From contig JACJIB010000001.1 in NCBI GenBank assembly GCA_014138645.1, positions 558,001-622,000 on the forward strand: DNA of 64,000 bases, written 5' to 3'. Position 1 is the first letter of the stretch. Each line of letters begins with the position of its first letter. The translations under genes and the position numbers were made by a program. The notes under the pieces were generated by a model that had not been told where the DNA came from, made no database searches, and saw only the letters and a program-made list of their open reading frames with translations. Positions 56,500 through 64,000 of the stretch are shown one piece after another. The DNA is from Methylorubrum thiocyanatum (GTDB taxonomy: Bacteria > Pseudomonadota > Alphaproteobacteria > Rhizobiales > Beijerinckiaceae).

Positions 56500-57987
56500 A
56501 TGCTGTCAATGCATGTCGATGACGAGAAGAACTGGAAGGCTTCGGAATGTACCGTGACCGAGCCGTCGACGATCCGGCGGGCGATCTCGGCGGCGTCGAT
56601 CGGGAATGTCGCCGAATGGTATGATTTCGGCGTCTACGCCTTCTTCGAGCCGACGATCCAGAAGGTGTTCTTCTCGAATCTCTCCCACACGATGGGTGAG
56701 ATCGCCACCTTCGGCCCGTTCGCCGTCGCCTTCCTGATCCGACCGCTCGGCGGCATGTTCTTCGGTCCGCTGGCCGACCGGATCGGCCGCAACCGGGTTC
56801 TCGCGGCGACCATGATCCTGATGGCTCTGGGCACCTTCGCCATCGGCTGCATCCCGAGCCAGGAGAGCATCGGCATCCTGGCCCCTCTCCTTCTTCTGCT
56901 CGCCCGGCTGGTCCAGGGCTTCTCGACCGGCGGCGAGTACGGCAGCGCCATGACCTTCATCGCCGAATACGCGCCCGACCGGCGGCGCGGCTATCTCGGC
57001 AGCTGGCTGGAATTCGGCACCTTCACCGGCTACCTGCTGGGCGCCATCGTCGTGACCGTGGCGGGCGTCGCCCTGTCCGAGCAGCAGCTGCTCGACTGGG
57101 GCTGGCGGCTGCCGTTCTTCCTGGCGCTGCCGCTCGGGCTCGTCGGCGTCTACCTGCGCTCGCAGCTTGCCGAAACGCCGGCCTTCGCCGCGCTCGAGCA
57201 GGAGGCGGAGGATCGCGAGAAGCAGCACCGCGCGAGCCAGACGGCGAAGGACATCCTCGGCCTCTGGCCCTACGTCCTCGTCTGCATGGGCCTGGCGCTC
57301 GCCTGGAACGTGCCGAACTACATGTTGACCTCCTACATGCCGACCTACGTGACGCAGACGCTGCCGATGATGCAGCATTCCGGCGGCATCTCGCCGACCG
57401 CGTCGCAGGTCCTTCAGATCGTCGTGATGGTGCTCGCGCTCCTGGCGATCCCGCTCATCGGCCGCCTGTCCGACCGCTTCGGGCGCAAGCCCTTCGGACT
57501 GATCGGGTCGGTCGGCCTCGTCGTGCTGGCCCTGCCGATGATCCTGCTGATCCGCAGCCAGAGCGAAGTCGCCGTCTTCTCCGGTCTGCTCATCATGGGT
57601 CTGCTGCTGATCTGCTTCAGCGCGACCATGCCCTCGACCCTGCCGGCGCTCTTCCCCACCAACATCCGGGCGAGCGGCCTCTCGATCTCGTTCAACGTCT
57701 CGGTGTCGCTGTTTGCCGGAACGACGTCCGTGGTCGTCGGATCGCTCGTGGCCTATACCGGCGACCTCAACTGGCCGGCCTATTACCTGATGATCGCCGG
57801 CGTGATCGGCGCCGTCTCGCTTCTCGTCATCCGCGAGCCCAACGGCACGAGCATGTGGGGATCACCGCCGGCCGCTGCGAGCGAGGCGGAGGCGCACGAT
57901 CTCGTGCAAAGCCCCGGCGCGAGCCATGCGAGCACCGGGCTCGGGATCGCGCTGCCGGTCGTTCCGACGCCGCGGCAGATCATCTGA
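56500..57987 (+). CDS. MHS-family (ProP/KgtP-like) MFS symporter
   Basis: A 495-residue transporter with 12 membrane helices. IGNVAEWYDFGVYAFFEPTI begins TM1. The loop signatures GPLADRIGRNRVLAATMIL (TM2-3) and GRLSDRFGRKPFGLIGSVGL (TM8-9) and RLVQGFSTGGEYGSAMTFIA (TM4) are typical of metabolite:H+ symporters for osmolytes or organic acids. Starts at 56500 or 56512 are possible. The C-terminal 45 residues are polar. The substrate is unknown. A perfect terminator follows. Confidence 0.88.
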   Translation: MLSMHVDDEKNWKASECTVTEPSTIRRAISAASIGNVAEWYDFGVYAFFEPTIQKVFFSNLSHTMGEIATFGPFAVAFLIRPLGGMFFGPLADRIGRNRVLAATMILMALGTFAIGCIPSQESIGILAPLLLLLARLVQGFSTGGEYGSAMTFIAEYAPDRRRGYLGSWLEFGTFTGYLLGAIVVTVAGVALSEQQLLDWGWRLPFFLALPLGLVGVYLRSQLAETPAFAALEQEAEDREKQHRASQTAKDILGLWPYVLVCMGLALAWNVPNYMLTSYMPTYVTQTLPMMQHSGGISPTASQVLQIVVMVLALLAIPLIGRLSDRFGRKPFGLIGSVGLVVLALPMILLIRSQSEVAVFSGLLIMGLLLICFSATMPSTLPALFPTNIRASGLSISFNVSVSLFAGTTSVVVGSLVAYTGDLNWPAYYLMIAGVIGAVSLLVIREPNGTSMWGSPPAAASEAEAHDLVQSPGASHASTGLGIALPVVPTPRQII

Positions 57988-58040
57988 GGATCGGGTCGTC
58001 TGAGCACCGAGTCGGCGGATCGCCTGATCGACGCCGACGC

Positions 58041-58088
58041 ATGAAGGCCGATCCCGCTCGTGACGTCGGGATCGGCCTTCATGGTTTT
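58041..58088 (+). terminator. Strong terminator after the MHS transporter
   Basis: A perfect 16-bp stem (58041-58056 with 58067-58082) has a 10-base loop and is followed by GGTTTTTC. Confidence 0.85.
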
Positions 58089-58195
58089 TCGGACCCTCGT
58101 CTCGGTCCGGCTCCCTCACCGGTCACGGGGCCCCGGCGCCGCAACGACGGCCCGGCCGTCCGCCGGTGGCCGCGACACCGCGCGTCGCAACCGGG

Positions 58196-58447
58196 TCAGT
58201 AGCCGTATCGGCCGTAGCGCGGGCCCGCGTCGTACCGGGATCGGCCGTAGGACCGGCCGTACCCGCCGCCGTACTCGTGCTTGCGCCGCCATCCGTGGGC
58301 GGGGGCCCAGGGCGGCGGGCCGCCGTGATGGAAGCCGCGTCCGCCGCGCGCCCAGGGCGGGTCGGCCAGGGCGGCCGAGCTGGTGCCGAGGATGCCGCCG
58401 GCAAAGGCCAGGACGGAGAGAAGGGTCAGGGTGGGTTTGCGCAGCAT
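58196..58447 (-). CDS. Small secreted Gly/Arg/Tyr-rich protein
   Basis: An 83-residue protein with a signal peptide (MLRKPTLTLLSVLAFAGGIL, cut near SSAALA). A tail rich in Gly/Arg/His/Tyr follows (GRGFHHGGPPPWAPAHGW and YGRSYGRSRYDAGPRYGRYG). GGGAGG lies upstream of ATG 58447. No family is known. It belongs to a run of four small secreted genes on this strand. Confidence 0.6.
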   Translation of the reverse strand: MLRKPTLTLLSVLAFAGGILGTSSAALADPPWARGGRGFHHGGPPPWAPAHGWRRKHEYGGGYGRSYGRSRYDAGPRYGRYGY

Positions 58448-58488
58448 CGGGCCTCCCGCGGTCCGTGTCGGAGAAGGGCGGCTCGGCC

Positions 58489-58926
58489 TCACTGGCCGGT
58501 GGTCGAGCCGGTGGTGGTCGTGGATTTCACCGGCTTCGAGCCGGGCTCGTGCGACATCGTCTTGGTGCGCGACTCCACGCTCTCGCCGTCGCGGACTTTG
58601 GTCTTGGTCTGCGATTTGGAGAACGTGCCGCCGTCATGGGCCATGGCCTTGGACTGGCCATTGAGGCCGCCATTGCCGGTTTCGTTCACGTGGGAGCGGT
58701 CCATGGTCTTGCCGCCGGCGGCCGCGCCGCCGGTCGCGAGCGAGGAGCCGGTGCCGCCCTTCGCGTCCGTCGAGGTGCCGCCGGTGCCGACGGTGGAGGC
58801 GGAGGTGCCGCCGGACGCCGCCGAGCCGGCGCTGCCGGCGGTCGCGCTGCCCTGCGCCTGAGCCAGGGCCGGGAGAAGGAGCAGGCCGAAGGCCGCGAGG
58901 GCCGGGATCGTCTGTGTTCGTCGCAT
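58489..58926 (-). CDS. Secreted Gly/Ser/Thr-rich low-complexity protein
   Basis: A 145-residue protein with a clean signal peptide (MRRTQTIPALAAFGLLLLPA, cut near LAQAQ). The mature part is low-complexity: SAGSAASGGTSASTVGTGG, then charged KTK/SESRTK segments. It contains the same TVGTGG phrase that is repeated in the protein encoded at 59407-59868, so the two may be relatives. There is no cysteine and no known domain. Confidence 0.6.
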   Translation of the reverse strand: MRRTQTIPALAAFGLLLLPALAQAQGSATAGSAGSAASGGTSASTVGTGGTSTDAKGGTGSSLATGGAAAGGKTMDRSHVNETGNGGLNGQSKAMAHDGGTFSKSQTKTKVRDGESVESRTKTMSHEPGSKPVKSTTTTGSTTGQ

Positions 58927-58933
58927 CGTCGCC

Positions 58934-59317
58934 TCACTTCTTGCCGGGCACGGTGACCACGCAGTCCCCGTCGCCCGTCGTCGTCATGCTGGTGCCGGTG
59001 CCCGTGCTCGATGCCGAGCTGCTGCTGGTGCCGTCGCCCGACCGGGTCGTCACCGAGGGGCCGCCGGTGCTGGAGCTCTTCACGCCGTCGGGGCCGGCCG
59101 TGACCGAACTCGACAGCGTGCCGCTGTTCTTCGCCGCGTCCGAGTGGATCACCCGGCAGGGCTTGCCGTTCGGGCCGGTGGTGACGGTGGTGCTGCCGGA
59201 GACACCGTTCGGGCCCGTCTGCACGGTGCTGGTCTGGCCGGTGGCTTGGGTCAGGCTCGCGGCAACGCCCGCGAGAGCGAGTGCGCCGCCGAGAAGCGGC
59301 AGGATCACGCGTGCCAT
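58934..59317 (-). CDS. Secreted Thr/Ser/Gly-rich protein with two cysteines
   Basis: A 127-residue protein with a signal peptide (MARVILPLLGGALALAGVAA). The body has two near-repeats: TGPNGVSGSTTVTTGPNGK, and AGPDGVKSSSTGGPSVTTR further on. Cys in GKPCRVIHSD and Cys in GDCVVTVPG could form one disulfide. The end is basic (PGKK). It is seven bases from the previous gene and probably in one transcript with it. Unknown function. Confidence 0.6.
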   Translation of the reverse strand: MARVILPLLGGALALAGVAASLTQATGQTSTVQTGPNGVSGSTTVTTGPNGKPCRVIHSDAAKNSGTLSSSVTAGPDGVKSSSTGGPSVTTRSGDGTSSSSASSTGTGTSMTTTGDGDCVVTVPGKK

Positions 59318-59406
59318 GGTGCGACTCTCCCTGGGAGACAGGACTGAGAGGCAGGACGGGCGCAGCTCGTCCGAACCGCGCCCGCGTCGTTCACTCCCGA
59401 TGAACC

Positions 59407-59868
59407 TCAGCGCTTGTTGTGGCCCGGAGCGTTCTCGGAATTGCCGGGGCCGCTCTTGTCGTGGCCCGGCGCGCTGCCCGATTTGCCCGAGCTGTCGGAC
59501 ATCCCCGACGAGGAGCCGCCCGAACCCATCGACGAGCCGCTGCCGCTCTTGCCCGCCGAGGAGCCGCCGGTGCCCACCGACGAGCCGGAGCCGCTGCCCG
59601 AGCCCGCGGAGGAGCCGCCGGTCCCGACCGTGGACGAGCTGCTGCCGCCGCCCGCGGAGGAGCCGCCGGTGCCGAGCGTCGAGGACGAGCCCGAGCCGCT
59701 GCCCGACCCGGCCGAGGAGCCGCCGGTTCCGACCGTGGACGAGCTGGTGCCGCCACCGGCCGAAGAGCCGCCGGTGCCGACCGTCGAGGACGACTGAGCC
59801 AGCGCCATCGCGGCGCCGCCGAGGACGAAGGTGCCCGCGAGAGCCGCAATGCGAATGTGCTTGAGCAT
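59407..59868 (-). CDS. Secreted TVGTGGSSAG-repeat protein
   Basis: A 153-residue protein with a signal peptide (MLKHIRIAALAGTFVLGGAA, cut near MALAQ). At least five copies of a TVGTGGSSAG/SxGTGGSSAG unit spaced by Gly/Ser runs cover residues 28-110, and a His/Asn/Gly tail follows. GGAGGAACTCC precedes ATG 59868. The repeats are near-identical at DNA level too, so recent duplication is likely. A flexible surface or extracellular protein is the simplest reading; the function is unknown. The antisense strand carries a Pro/Glu-rich frame that is only its shadow. Confidence 0.65.
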   Translation of the reverse strand: MLKHIRIAALAGTFVLGGAAMALAQSSSTVGTGGSSAGGGTSSSTVGTGGSSAGSGSGSGSSSTLGTGGSSAGGGSSSSTVGTGGSSAGSGSGSGSSVGTGGSSAGKSGSGSSMGSGGSSSGMSDSSGKSGSAPGHDKSGPGNSENAPGHNKR

Positions 59869-60361
59869 GGAGTTCCTCCAGAGTTTTTCGGCTGTTGCGA
59901 GGTCAAAAACTGGGAGGTGTGCGATAGCGTTCCAAAGAATTTGCTTAGAGAAACGACATTCCGCCGAAGAAAGTGGCGCGGTTTTTTTGTGTTTGATGTC
60001 AAAAAAGCAATATTGGCCCGGAGGGATCCTGTCCCTCGGGCGGAGTTGGGCGCCGATGTCTGAACGAAACGGGTGCGTGCGTGTGGGTGGTCGTTCGTCC
60101 TTGCTGTGAACCGGCGTCTCGGGGGGCAGGAACGACGCTCCCGGCAAGACCGTTCCGGGCCTCTCTCGGACCGTCGGGCGGCCGGCCCTTCGTGCGCGGC
60201 CGACGGCGTGACGAACAGGCCGAGATGCGGCATCGTCGAGGACGCCGTCGATGAGGGCGATGGAGAAAACCCGTCGTGCCAACGCTTTGGGCAAGCCTCC
60301 CGATTTCCAAATCGGCCCGCCTGCCCTAGCTTGCCGCGACTCGTCCCGGCAGGATCAAGGC
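59869..60361. other. Intergenic region before the transglutaminase gene
   Basis: These 493 bases include an AT-rich stretch (about 59930-60015) with T and A runs, unusual for this chromosome, that probably holds the promoters of the divergent genes. No gene is evident. Confidence 0.5.
59910..59934 (-). promoter_or_regulatory. Possible EcfG-type stress promoter
   Basis: On the minus strand, GGAAC (59934-59930) is followed after 16 bases by CAGTTTTT, close to the GGAAC-N16/17-CGTT pattern of the alphaproteobacterial general stress sigma factor. It is 42 bases before the TVGTGG-repeat gene. The -10 does not match exactly. Confidence 0.25.
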
Positions 60362-61225
60362 ATGCGCATCCGGATCGTCCACGATACGGTCTACACCTAC
60401 GAACAGCCGGCCCGCGGCCTGATCCAGATCCTGCGGTTGACGCCGCGCGACCATGACGGGCAGCACGTGCGCGAATGGCGCATCGAGCCTTCCGTCAACG
60501 GCCGGCTGACCGCCCGTGAGGACGGGTTCGGCAATCTCGTCCACTGGTTCACCGCCGACGATCCCACCGACGCGCTCACCGTGCGGGTGACCGGCGAGAT
60601 CGAGACCTTCGAGACGAGCGGCATCGTCCGCGGCGCCGTGGAGCGGCTGCCCGACCTGTTCTACCTGCGCGACACACCCCTCACCGAGGCGAGCCCGGAG
60701 CTGAAGGCCTTCGCTGAGAAGGTCGCGGCGGGGAAGGGGGAGCGCGATCCGCTCTCGGTCCTGCACCGCCTGCTCGCCGCCGTGCACGACGCCGTGACCT
60801 TCGAGCCGGGTCCGACCAGCGCCAGCACCAGCGCCGCGCAATCCTTCGAGGCCGGCAAGGGCGTGTGCCAGGATCTCACCCACATCTTCCTCGCCGCCGC
60901 CCGGCACCTCGAGATCCCCTCACGCTACGTCTCCGGCTATTTCCGCCGTGCCGACGGCAGCGACGATCAGGAGGCGGCGCATGCCTGGGCGGAGGCGCTG
61001 GTGCCGGATCTCGGCTGGATCGGTTTCGATCCTGCCAACGGCCTCTCGGCGACCGAGGCGCATGTGCGCGTTGCCGTCGGCCTCGATTATCTCGGCGCCG
61101 CGCCGATCCGCGGCAGCCGCGTGGGCGGCGGCACCGAGACCCTCGGCGTGGCCCTGCGGGTCGAGCAGGTGAAGTTTCCATCGCAGCATCAGGCCGGTGG
61201 CCAGCAGAGTCAGAGCCAGGGCTGA
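60362..61225 (+). CDS. Transglutaminase-like protein (Anbu-cluster)
   Basis: A 287-residue protein of the bacterial transglutaminase-like family. The papain-type triad is visible: Cys in GKGVCQDLTHIF, His in EAAHAWAEALV and Asp in GFDPANG. The N-terminal 130 residues are a beta-rich domain (MRIRIVHDTVYTYEQPARGL). It usually lies with the ATP-grasp and alpha-E genes; here they are 4.5 kb upstream. It is followed by the Anbu gene after 114 bases. Confidence 0.9.
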   Translation: MRIRIVHDTVYTYEQPARGLIQILRLTPRDHDGQHVREWRIEPSVNGRLTAREDGFGNLVHWFTADDPTDALTVRVTGEIETFETSGIVRGAVERLPDLFYLRDTPLTEASPELKAFAEKVAAGKGERDPLSVLHRLLAAVHDAVTFEPGPTSASTSAAQSFEAGKGVCQDLTHIFLAAARHLEIPSRYVSGYFRRADGSDDQEAAHAWAEALVPDLGWIGFDPANGLSATEAHVRVAVGLDYLGAAPIRGSRVGGGTETLGVALRVEQVKFPSQHQAGGQQSQSQG

Positions 61226-61339
61226 GCCTGAGAAGGCCCGGCTTTGATAAAAGGTGTCTTGCCGCGTCGGGCCGGTGCGTGCGATGCGGTCGGCCCGATC
61301 CTGCCCGGCGCACGGGCCTTGCCTGAGGCGGCTGCCGCC

Positions 61340-62086
61340 ATGACCTACTGCGTCGGAGTGCTCGTCGAGGACGGGCTCGTGATGATCGCCGACACCCGCA
61401 CCAATGCGGGGCTCGACAACATCTCGACCTACCGCAAGCTTCACATGTTCAACACGCCCGGCGAGCGCGTGATGATGCTGGCCTCGGCCGGCAACCTCTC
61501 CATGACGCAGTCGGTCCTGAGCATGCTGCGCGAGGGCGTGGACGACATCGAGGGCGAGACGCCGCCGAAGCTCGAGGATGCGGCCACCATGTTCAAGGCG
61601 GCCCAGCTCGTTGGCCGGGCGATCCGCCGGGTGCGCGAGATCGAGCAGGCCGGGTTCGAAGCGGCGAACCTGCGCATGGAGGTCTCGTTCCTGTTCGGCG
61701 GCCAGATCGGCGACGAGCCGATGCGGCTGTTCATGATCTACTCGGCCGGCAACTTCATCGAGTGCAGCCGCGAAGCGCCCTTCCTTCAGATCGGCGAGCA
61801 CAAATACGGCAAGCCGATCCTCGACCGGGCGGTGACCTACGAGACCGATCTCTACGACGCGCTCAAGGTCGGGCTCGTCTCGATGGACTCGACCATGCGC
61901 TCGAATCTCGGCGTCGGCCTGCCGATCGACATCGCGGTGCAGCGCCGCGGCGCCCTCGACCTCGAGGTGAACCACCGCATCGAGGCCGGCGAGAGCTATT
62001 TCCACGATCTGCGCGAGCGCTGGTCGGCGGCGTTGCGGGCGGCGCATCGTGCGATCCCGCGGCCGCCCTACGGGCCGCAGCGTTAG
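61340..62086 (+). CDS. Anbu proteasome-type peptidase
   Basis: A 248-residue proteasome-beta-fold protein, starting MTYCVGVLVEDGLVMIADTR. Thr2 would be the N-terminal nucleophile after Met removal, with Asp in ADTR and Lys in STYRKLHMF as the supporting residues. ASAGNLSMTQSV, SFLFGGQIGDEPMRLFMIY and GLVSMDSTMRSNLGVG match Anbu, a ring- or helix-forming relative of HslV. Its substrate and role are unknown. I chose this start because the threonine must be second. Confidence 0.88.
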   Translation: MTYCVGVLVEDGLVMIADTRTNAGLDNISTYRKLHMFNTPGERVMMLASAGNLSMTQSVLSMLREGVDDIEGETPPKLEDAATMFKAAQLVGRAIRRVREIEQAGFEAANLRMEVSFLFGGQIGDEPMRLFMIYSAGNFIECSREAPFLQIGEHKYGKPILDRAVTYETDLYDALKVGLVSMDSTMRSNLGVGLPIDIAVQRRGALDLEVNHRIEAGESYFHDLRERWSAALRAAHRAIPRPPYGPQR

Positions 62087-62093
62087 GCGGGGG

Positions 62094-62813
62094 TCACGCC
62101 CGTCCGCTCAAGATCTCGTCCACGAAGGCCGGCACCGTCGCGCTCGCCGGCCCGAGCCGGGTGGCCTCGAACATCCCGGCATTGTCGGCGGCGTCCAGGG
62201 TGAGGGCGAGCGTCGGGATGCCGAAGGCGCGGGCCTGCGCCACGTAGCCCGCCGCCGGGTAGACCGCACCGGAGGTGCCGATCGCCACGAACAGGTCGGC
62301 TTCGGCAAGCGCCTCGTCGATGGTCTCGAGATGCTTGGGCATCTCGCCGAACCACACCACGTCCGGCCGCATCCCGCCGCCATGACCGCACTGCGGACAG
62401 GCCGTCGCGACGGTCAGATCCTCGTGCCAGACCGGCTCGGTGCCGCAGGCGGTGCAGCGGGCGCGCAGAAGCTCGCCGTGCATGTGCACGACATGGCGCG
62501 AGCCCGCCCGCTCGTGCAGGTCGTCGATGTTCTGCGTGCACAGGAATAGCTGGCCGCCGCGCTCGGCCAGCCCCGCCTCCAGCCGGGCCAAAGCCGCATG
62601 CGCGGGGTTCGGGGATGCGGCGCGGGTGTCGCGGCGGCGATGATTGTAGAAGTCGTGGACCAGCACCGGATCGGCGGCAAAGCCCTCGGGCGTGGCGAGC
62701 CGCATCGGGTCGGACCGCGCCCAGACACCGTCGGTATCGCGGAAGGTGCCGAGCCCGCTCTCGGCGGAAATGCCGGCGCCGGTCAGCACGAAGATGGTAT
62801 TGGGTGTGGGCAT
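62094..62813 (-). CDS. cobB: Sirtuin NAD-dependent deacylase (CobB-type)
   Basis: A 239-residue sirtuin: GAGISAESGLGTFRD, the catalytic TQNIDDLHERAGS and HGELLRARC segments, the zinc cysteines CTAC and CPQC, and VVWFGEMP. The Tyr and Arg in DFYNHRRRD occupy the place used by class III sirtuins (SIRT5/CobB) for succinyl and malonyl groups, so desuccinylase activity is likely besides deacetylation. It lies tail to tail with the Anbu gene, seven bases apart. Confidence 0.92.
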   Translation of the reverse strand: MPTPNTIFVLTGAGISAESGLGTFRDTDGVWARSDPMRLATPEGFAADPVLVHDFYNHRRRDTRAASPNPAHAALARLEAGLAERGGQLFLCTQNIDDLHERAGSRHVVHMHGELLRARCTACGTEPVWHEDLTVATACPQCGHGGGMRPDVVWFGEMPKHLETIDEALAEADLFVAIGTSGAVYPAAGYVAQARAFGIPTLALTLDAADNAGMFEATRLGPASATVPAFVDEILSGRA

Positions 62814-62821
62814 CGATGGGC

Positions 62822-64000
62822 TCAGGTCTCCGCCAGGCGCGTGGCGAGCACCTTGTCGATGCGCCGCCCGTCCATGTCGACAACCTCGATCCGCCAGCCC
62901 TGGGTCTCGATCGCGTCGCCCTCCGTCGGAATGCGGCCGAGCTGGACGATGACGAACCCGGCGAGCGTCGAGAAATCGTCCGAGCGCGGGCGCTCGGGCA
63001 GGCCGAGGCGGTCGAATGCGTCGCCCGCCGCCATCATCCCGTCGATGAGCAGCGAGCCGTCCTCGCGCTCGGTCACCATCCGCTCCTCGCCGGGCTCGGG
63101 GATCTCGCCCGCCATCGCCTCCAGCAGGTCGGTCTGGGTGACGATGCCCTCCAGGCTCCCGTACTCGTCCACGACGATGGCCATGCGGACGGGCTTGGTC
63201 TGGAACATCTCCAGCACCTTGAGGATCGCCAGCCCCTCGTGGACGACGATCGGTTCGCGGGTCGCCGCCTGGACGTCGAGGGTCTTGCCGTCGAGGAACT
63301 GATCGAGCAGGTCCTGCTTGCGCAGCACGCCGACCACGTCGTCGATCTGCCCCCGGCTCACCACGATCTGCTCGTGGCGGCAGGTGCGGACCGCCTCGAT
63401 GATCTCCTCCTGGCTGTCGTCGAGATCGACCCAGTCGACCTCGTTGCGCGGCGTCATGATCTCGCGGATGCGCCGCTCGCCGATGGCGAGGATGCGCGCC
63501 ACCGCGTCTTCCTGCGCCTCGTGAAGCAGGCCCGCCTCATGGCTCGCGGTGACGAGCAGACTGAGCTCCTTCGGGGAGGGGAGATTGCCCTCGCCCTCGC
63601 CGGGCCGCAGGCCGAGCAGCCGCAGCACGCCGTTGCCCAGCCCGTTGAGGAGGTGGATCGCCGGACCGAAGATCAGCAGGAACAGGGTCAGCGGCCGCAC
63701 GATCACCAGCGCCGTGCGCTCGCTGCGCTGGAGTGCGAGGCTCTTCGGAGCCAACTCGCCCAGCACGATGTGCAGCGTGGTGATGACGGCGAATGCCAGG
63801 GCCACGGCCAGCGTATGCGCGGTGAGGCCGGCGGCCGTCGCCGGCAGCCAGTGGAACAGCGGTTCGATCAGATGGGCCAGGGCCGGCTCGCCGACCCATC
63901 CCAGCGCCAGCGAGGACAGGGTGATGCCGAGCTGCGTCGCGGCGAGATGGGCGTCGAGCCGGTCGGTGGCGCGCTGGAGGGCCCTGGCGTTGAGCCGCCC
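62822..64000 (-). CDS. CorC/HlyC-type CNNM-CBS membrane protein, N-terminus cut by the window
   Basis: At least 392 residues. The frame is open to the window edge: the last 65 codons shown read as the DUF21/CNNM membrane domain (AATQLGITLSSLALGWVGEP). It continues through membrane helices (VLGELAPKSLALQRSERTAL), a pair of CBS domains (IREIMTPRNEVDWVDLDDSQ and AILKVLEMFQTKPVRMAIVV) and a CorC-HlyC C-terminal domain (DAFDRLGLPERPRSDDFSTL). Such proteins are linked to Mg/Co efflux; the hemolysin label is historical. It is eight bases from the sirtuin gene on the same strand. Confidence 0.88.
   Translation of the reverse strand, partial: GRLNARALQRATDRLDAHLAATQLGITLSSLALGWVGEPALAHLIEPLFHWLPATAAGLTAHTLAVALAFAVITTLHIVLGELAPKSLALQRSERTALVIVRPLTLFLLIFGPAIHLLNGLGNGVLRLLGLRPGEGEGNLPSPKELSLLVTASHEAGLLHEAQEDAVARILAIGERRIREIMTPRNEVDWVDLDDSQEEIIEAVRTCRHEQIVVSRGQIDDVVGVLRKQDLLDQFLDGKTLDVQAATREPIVVHEGLAILKVLEMFQTKPVRMAIVVDEYGSLEGIVTQTDLLEAMAGEIPEPGEERMVTEREDGSLLIDGMMAAGDAFDRLGLPERPRSDDFSTLAGFVIVQLGRIPTEGDAIETQGWRIEVVDMDGRRIDKVLATRLAET

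Noticed and set aside
59414..59797. Pro/Glu-rich plus-strand frame
   Set aside because: Exact antisense of the Gly/Ser repeat gene; repeats produce an open frame on both strands.

Overview
The window is high-GC, dense alphaproteobacterial chromosome. The ribosomal proteins, a malyl-CoA-type CoA ester lyase, OhrR- and LysR-type regulators and several small Gly/Tyr-rich secreted proteins fit Methylobacterium/Methylorubrum (M. extorquens group). That assignment is recognition by eye, not a search. I found no transposase, integrase, CRISPR array or rRNA gene.

Layout. 1-6.1 kb: end of an oxalate-CoA-ligase-like enzyme, two small paired unknown genes, a glycine-zipper secreted protein, a divergent MFS/LysR pair with an inverted-repeat operator, a tautomerase, a CoA ester lyase and a Gly/Tyr-rich secreted protein. 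6.3-17.7 kb: a HAD phosphatase, then a Wadjet/MksBEF-like SMC system. Its jetA and jetB are adjacent, but jetC lies 5 kb further on, and no jetD nuclease is present. The gap holds a LysR-controlled dioxygenase/hydrolase pair resembling the MhqO/MhqD quinone-detoxification enzymes, a MarR-GNAT fusion and a small membrane protein. 18.1-27.8 kb: str operon (rpsL, rpsG, fusA, tuf) and the S10 operon up to rpsQ, ending in a strong terminator. 27.8-33.7 kb: an AAA ATPase, an orphan TadE/TadG pair, a NUDIX hydrolase and an OhrR-like regulator. 33.9-44.4 kb: the rest of the ribosomal super-operon (rplN to adk, rpsM, rpsK, rpoA, rplQ) on the opposite strand, with a metallo-beta-lactamase-fold hydrolase between rpsK and rpoA. 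44.8-51.4 kb: small secreted proteins, a GGDEF cyclase, a PAP2-family membrane protein, tRNA-Leu(UAA), an FAD monooxygenase and an NDUFS6-like zinc protein. 51.5-53.1 kb: map and radC. 53.4-62.1 kb: the four genes usually grouped with the Anbu proteasome-like peptidase, split 2+2 by an MHS transporter and four low-complexity secreted proteins. The end holds a sirtuin and a CorC/HlyC-type protein that runs off the window.

The main theme is broken gene order. Three arrangements that are normally contiguous (jetABC, S10-spc-alpha, Anbu cluster) are each interrupted or inverted inside 64 kb, and no mobile element remains at the joints. The split Wadjet-like system without jetD beside the str operon is the strongest candidate for unusual biology. 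It may be a chromosomal SMC complex rather than a plasmid-defence system, or its nuclease may be encoded elsewhere.
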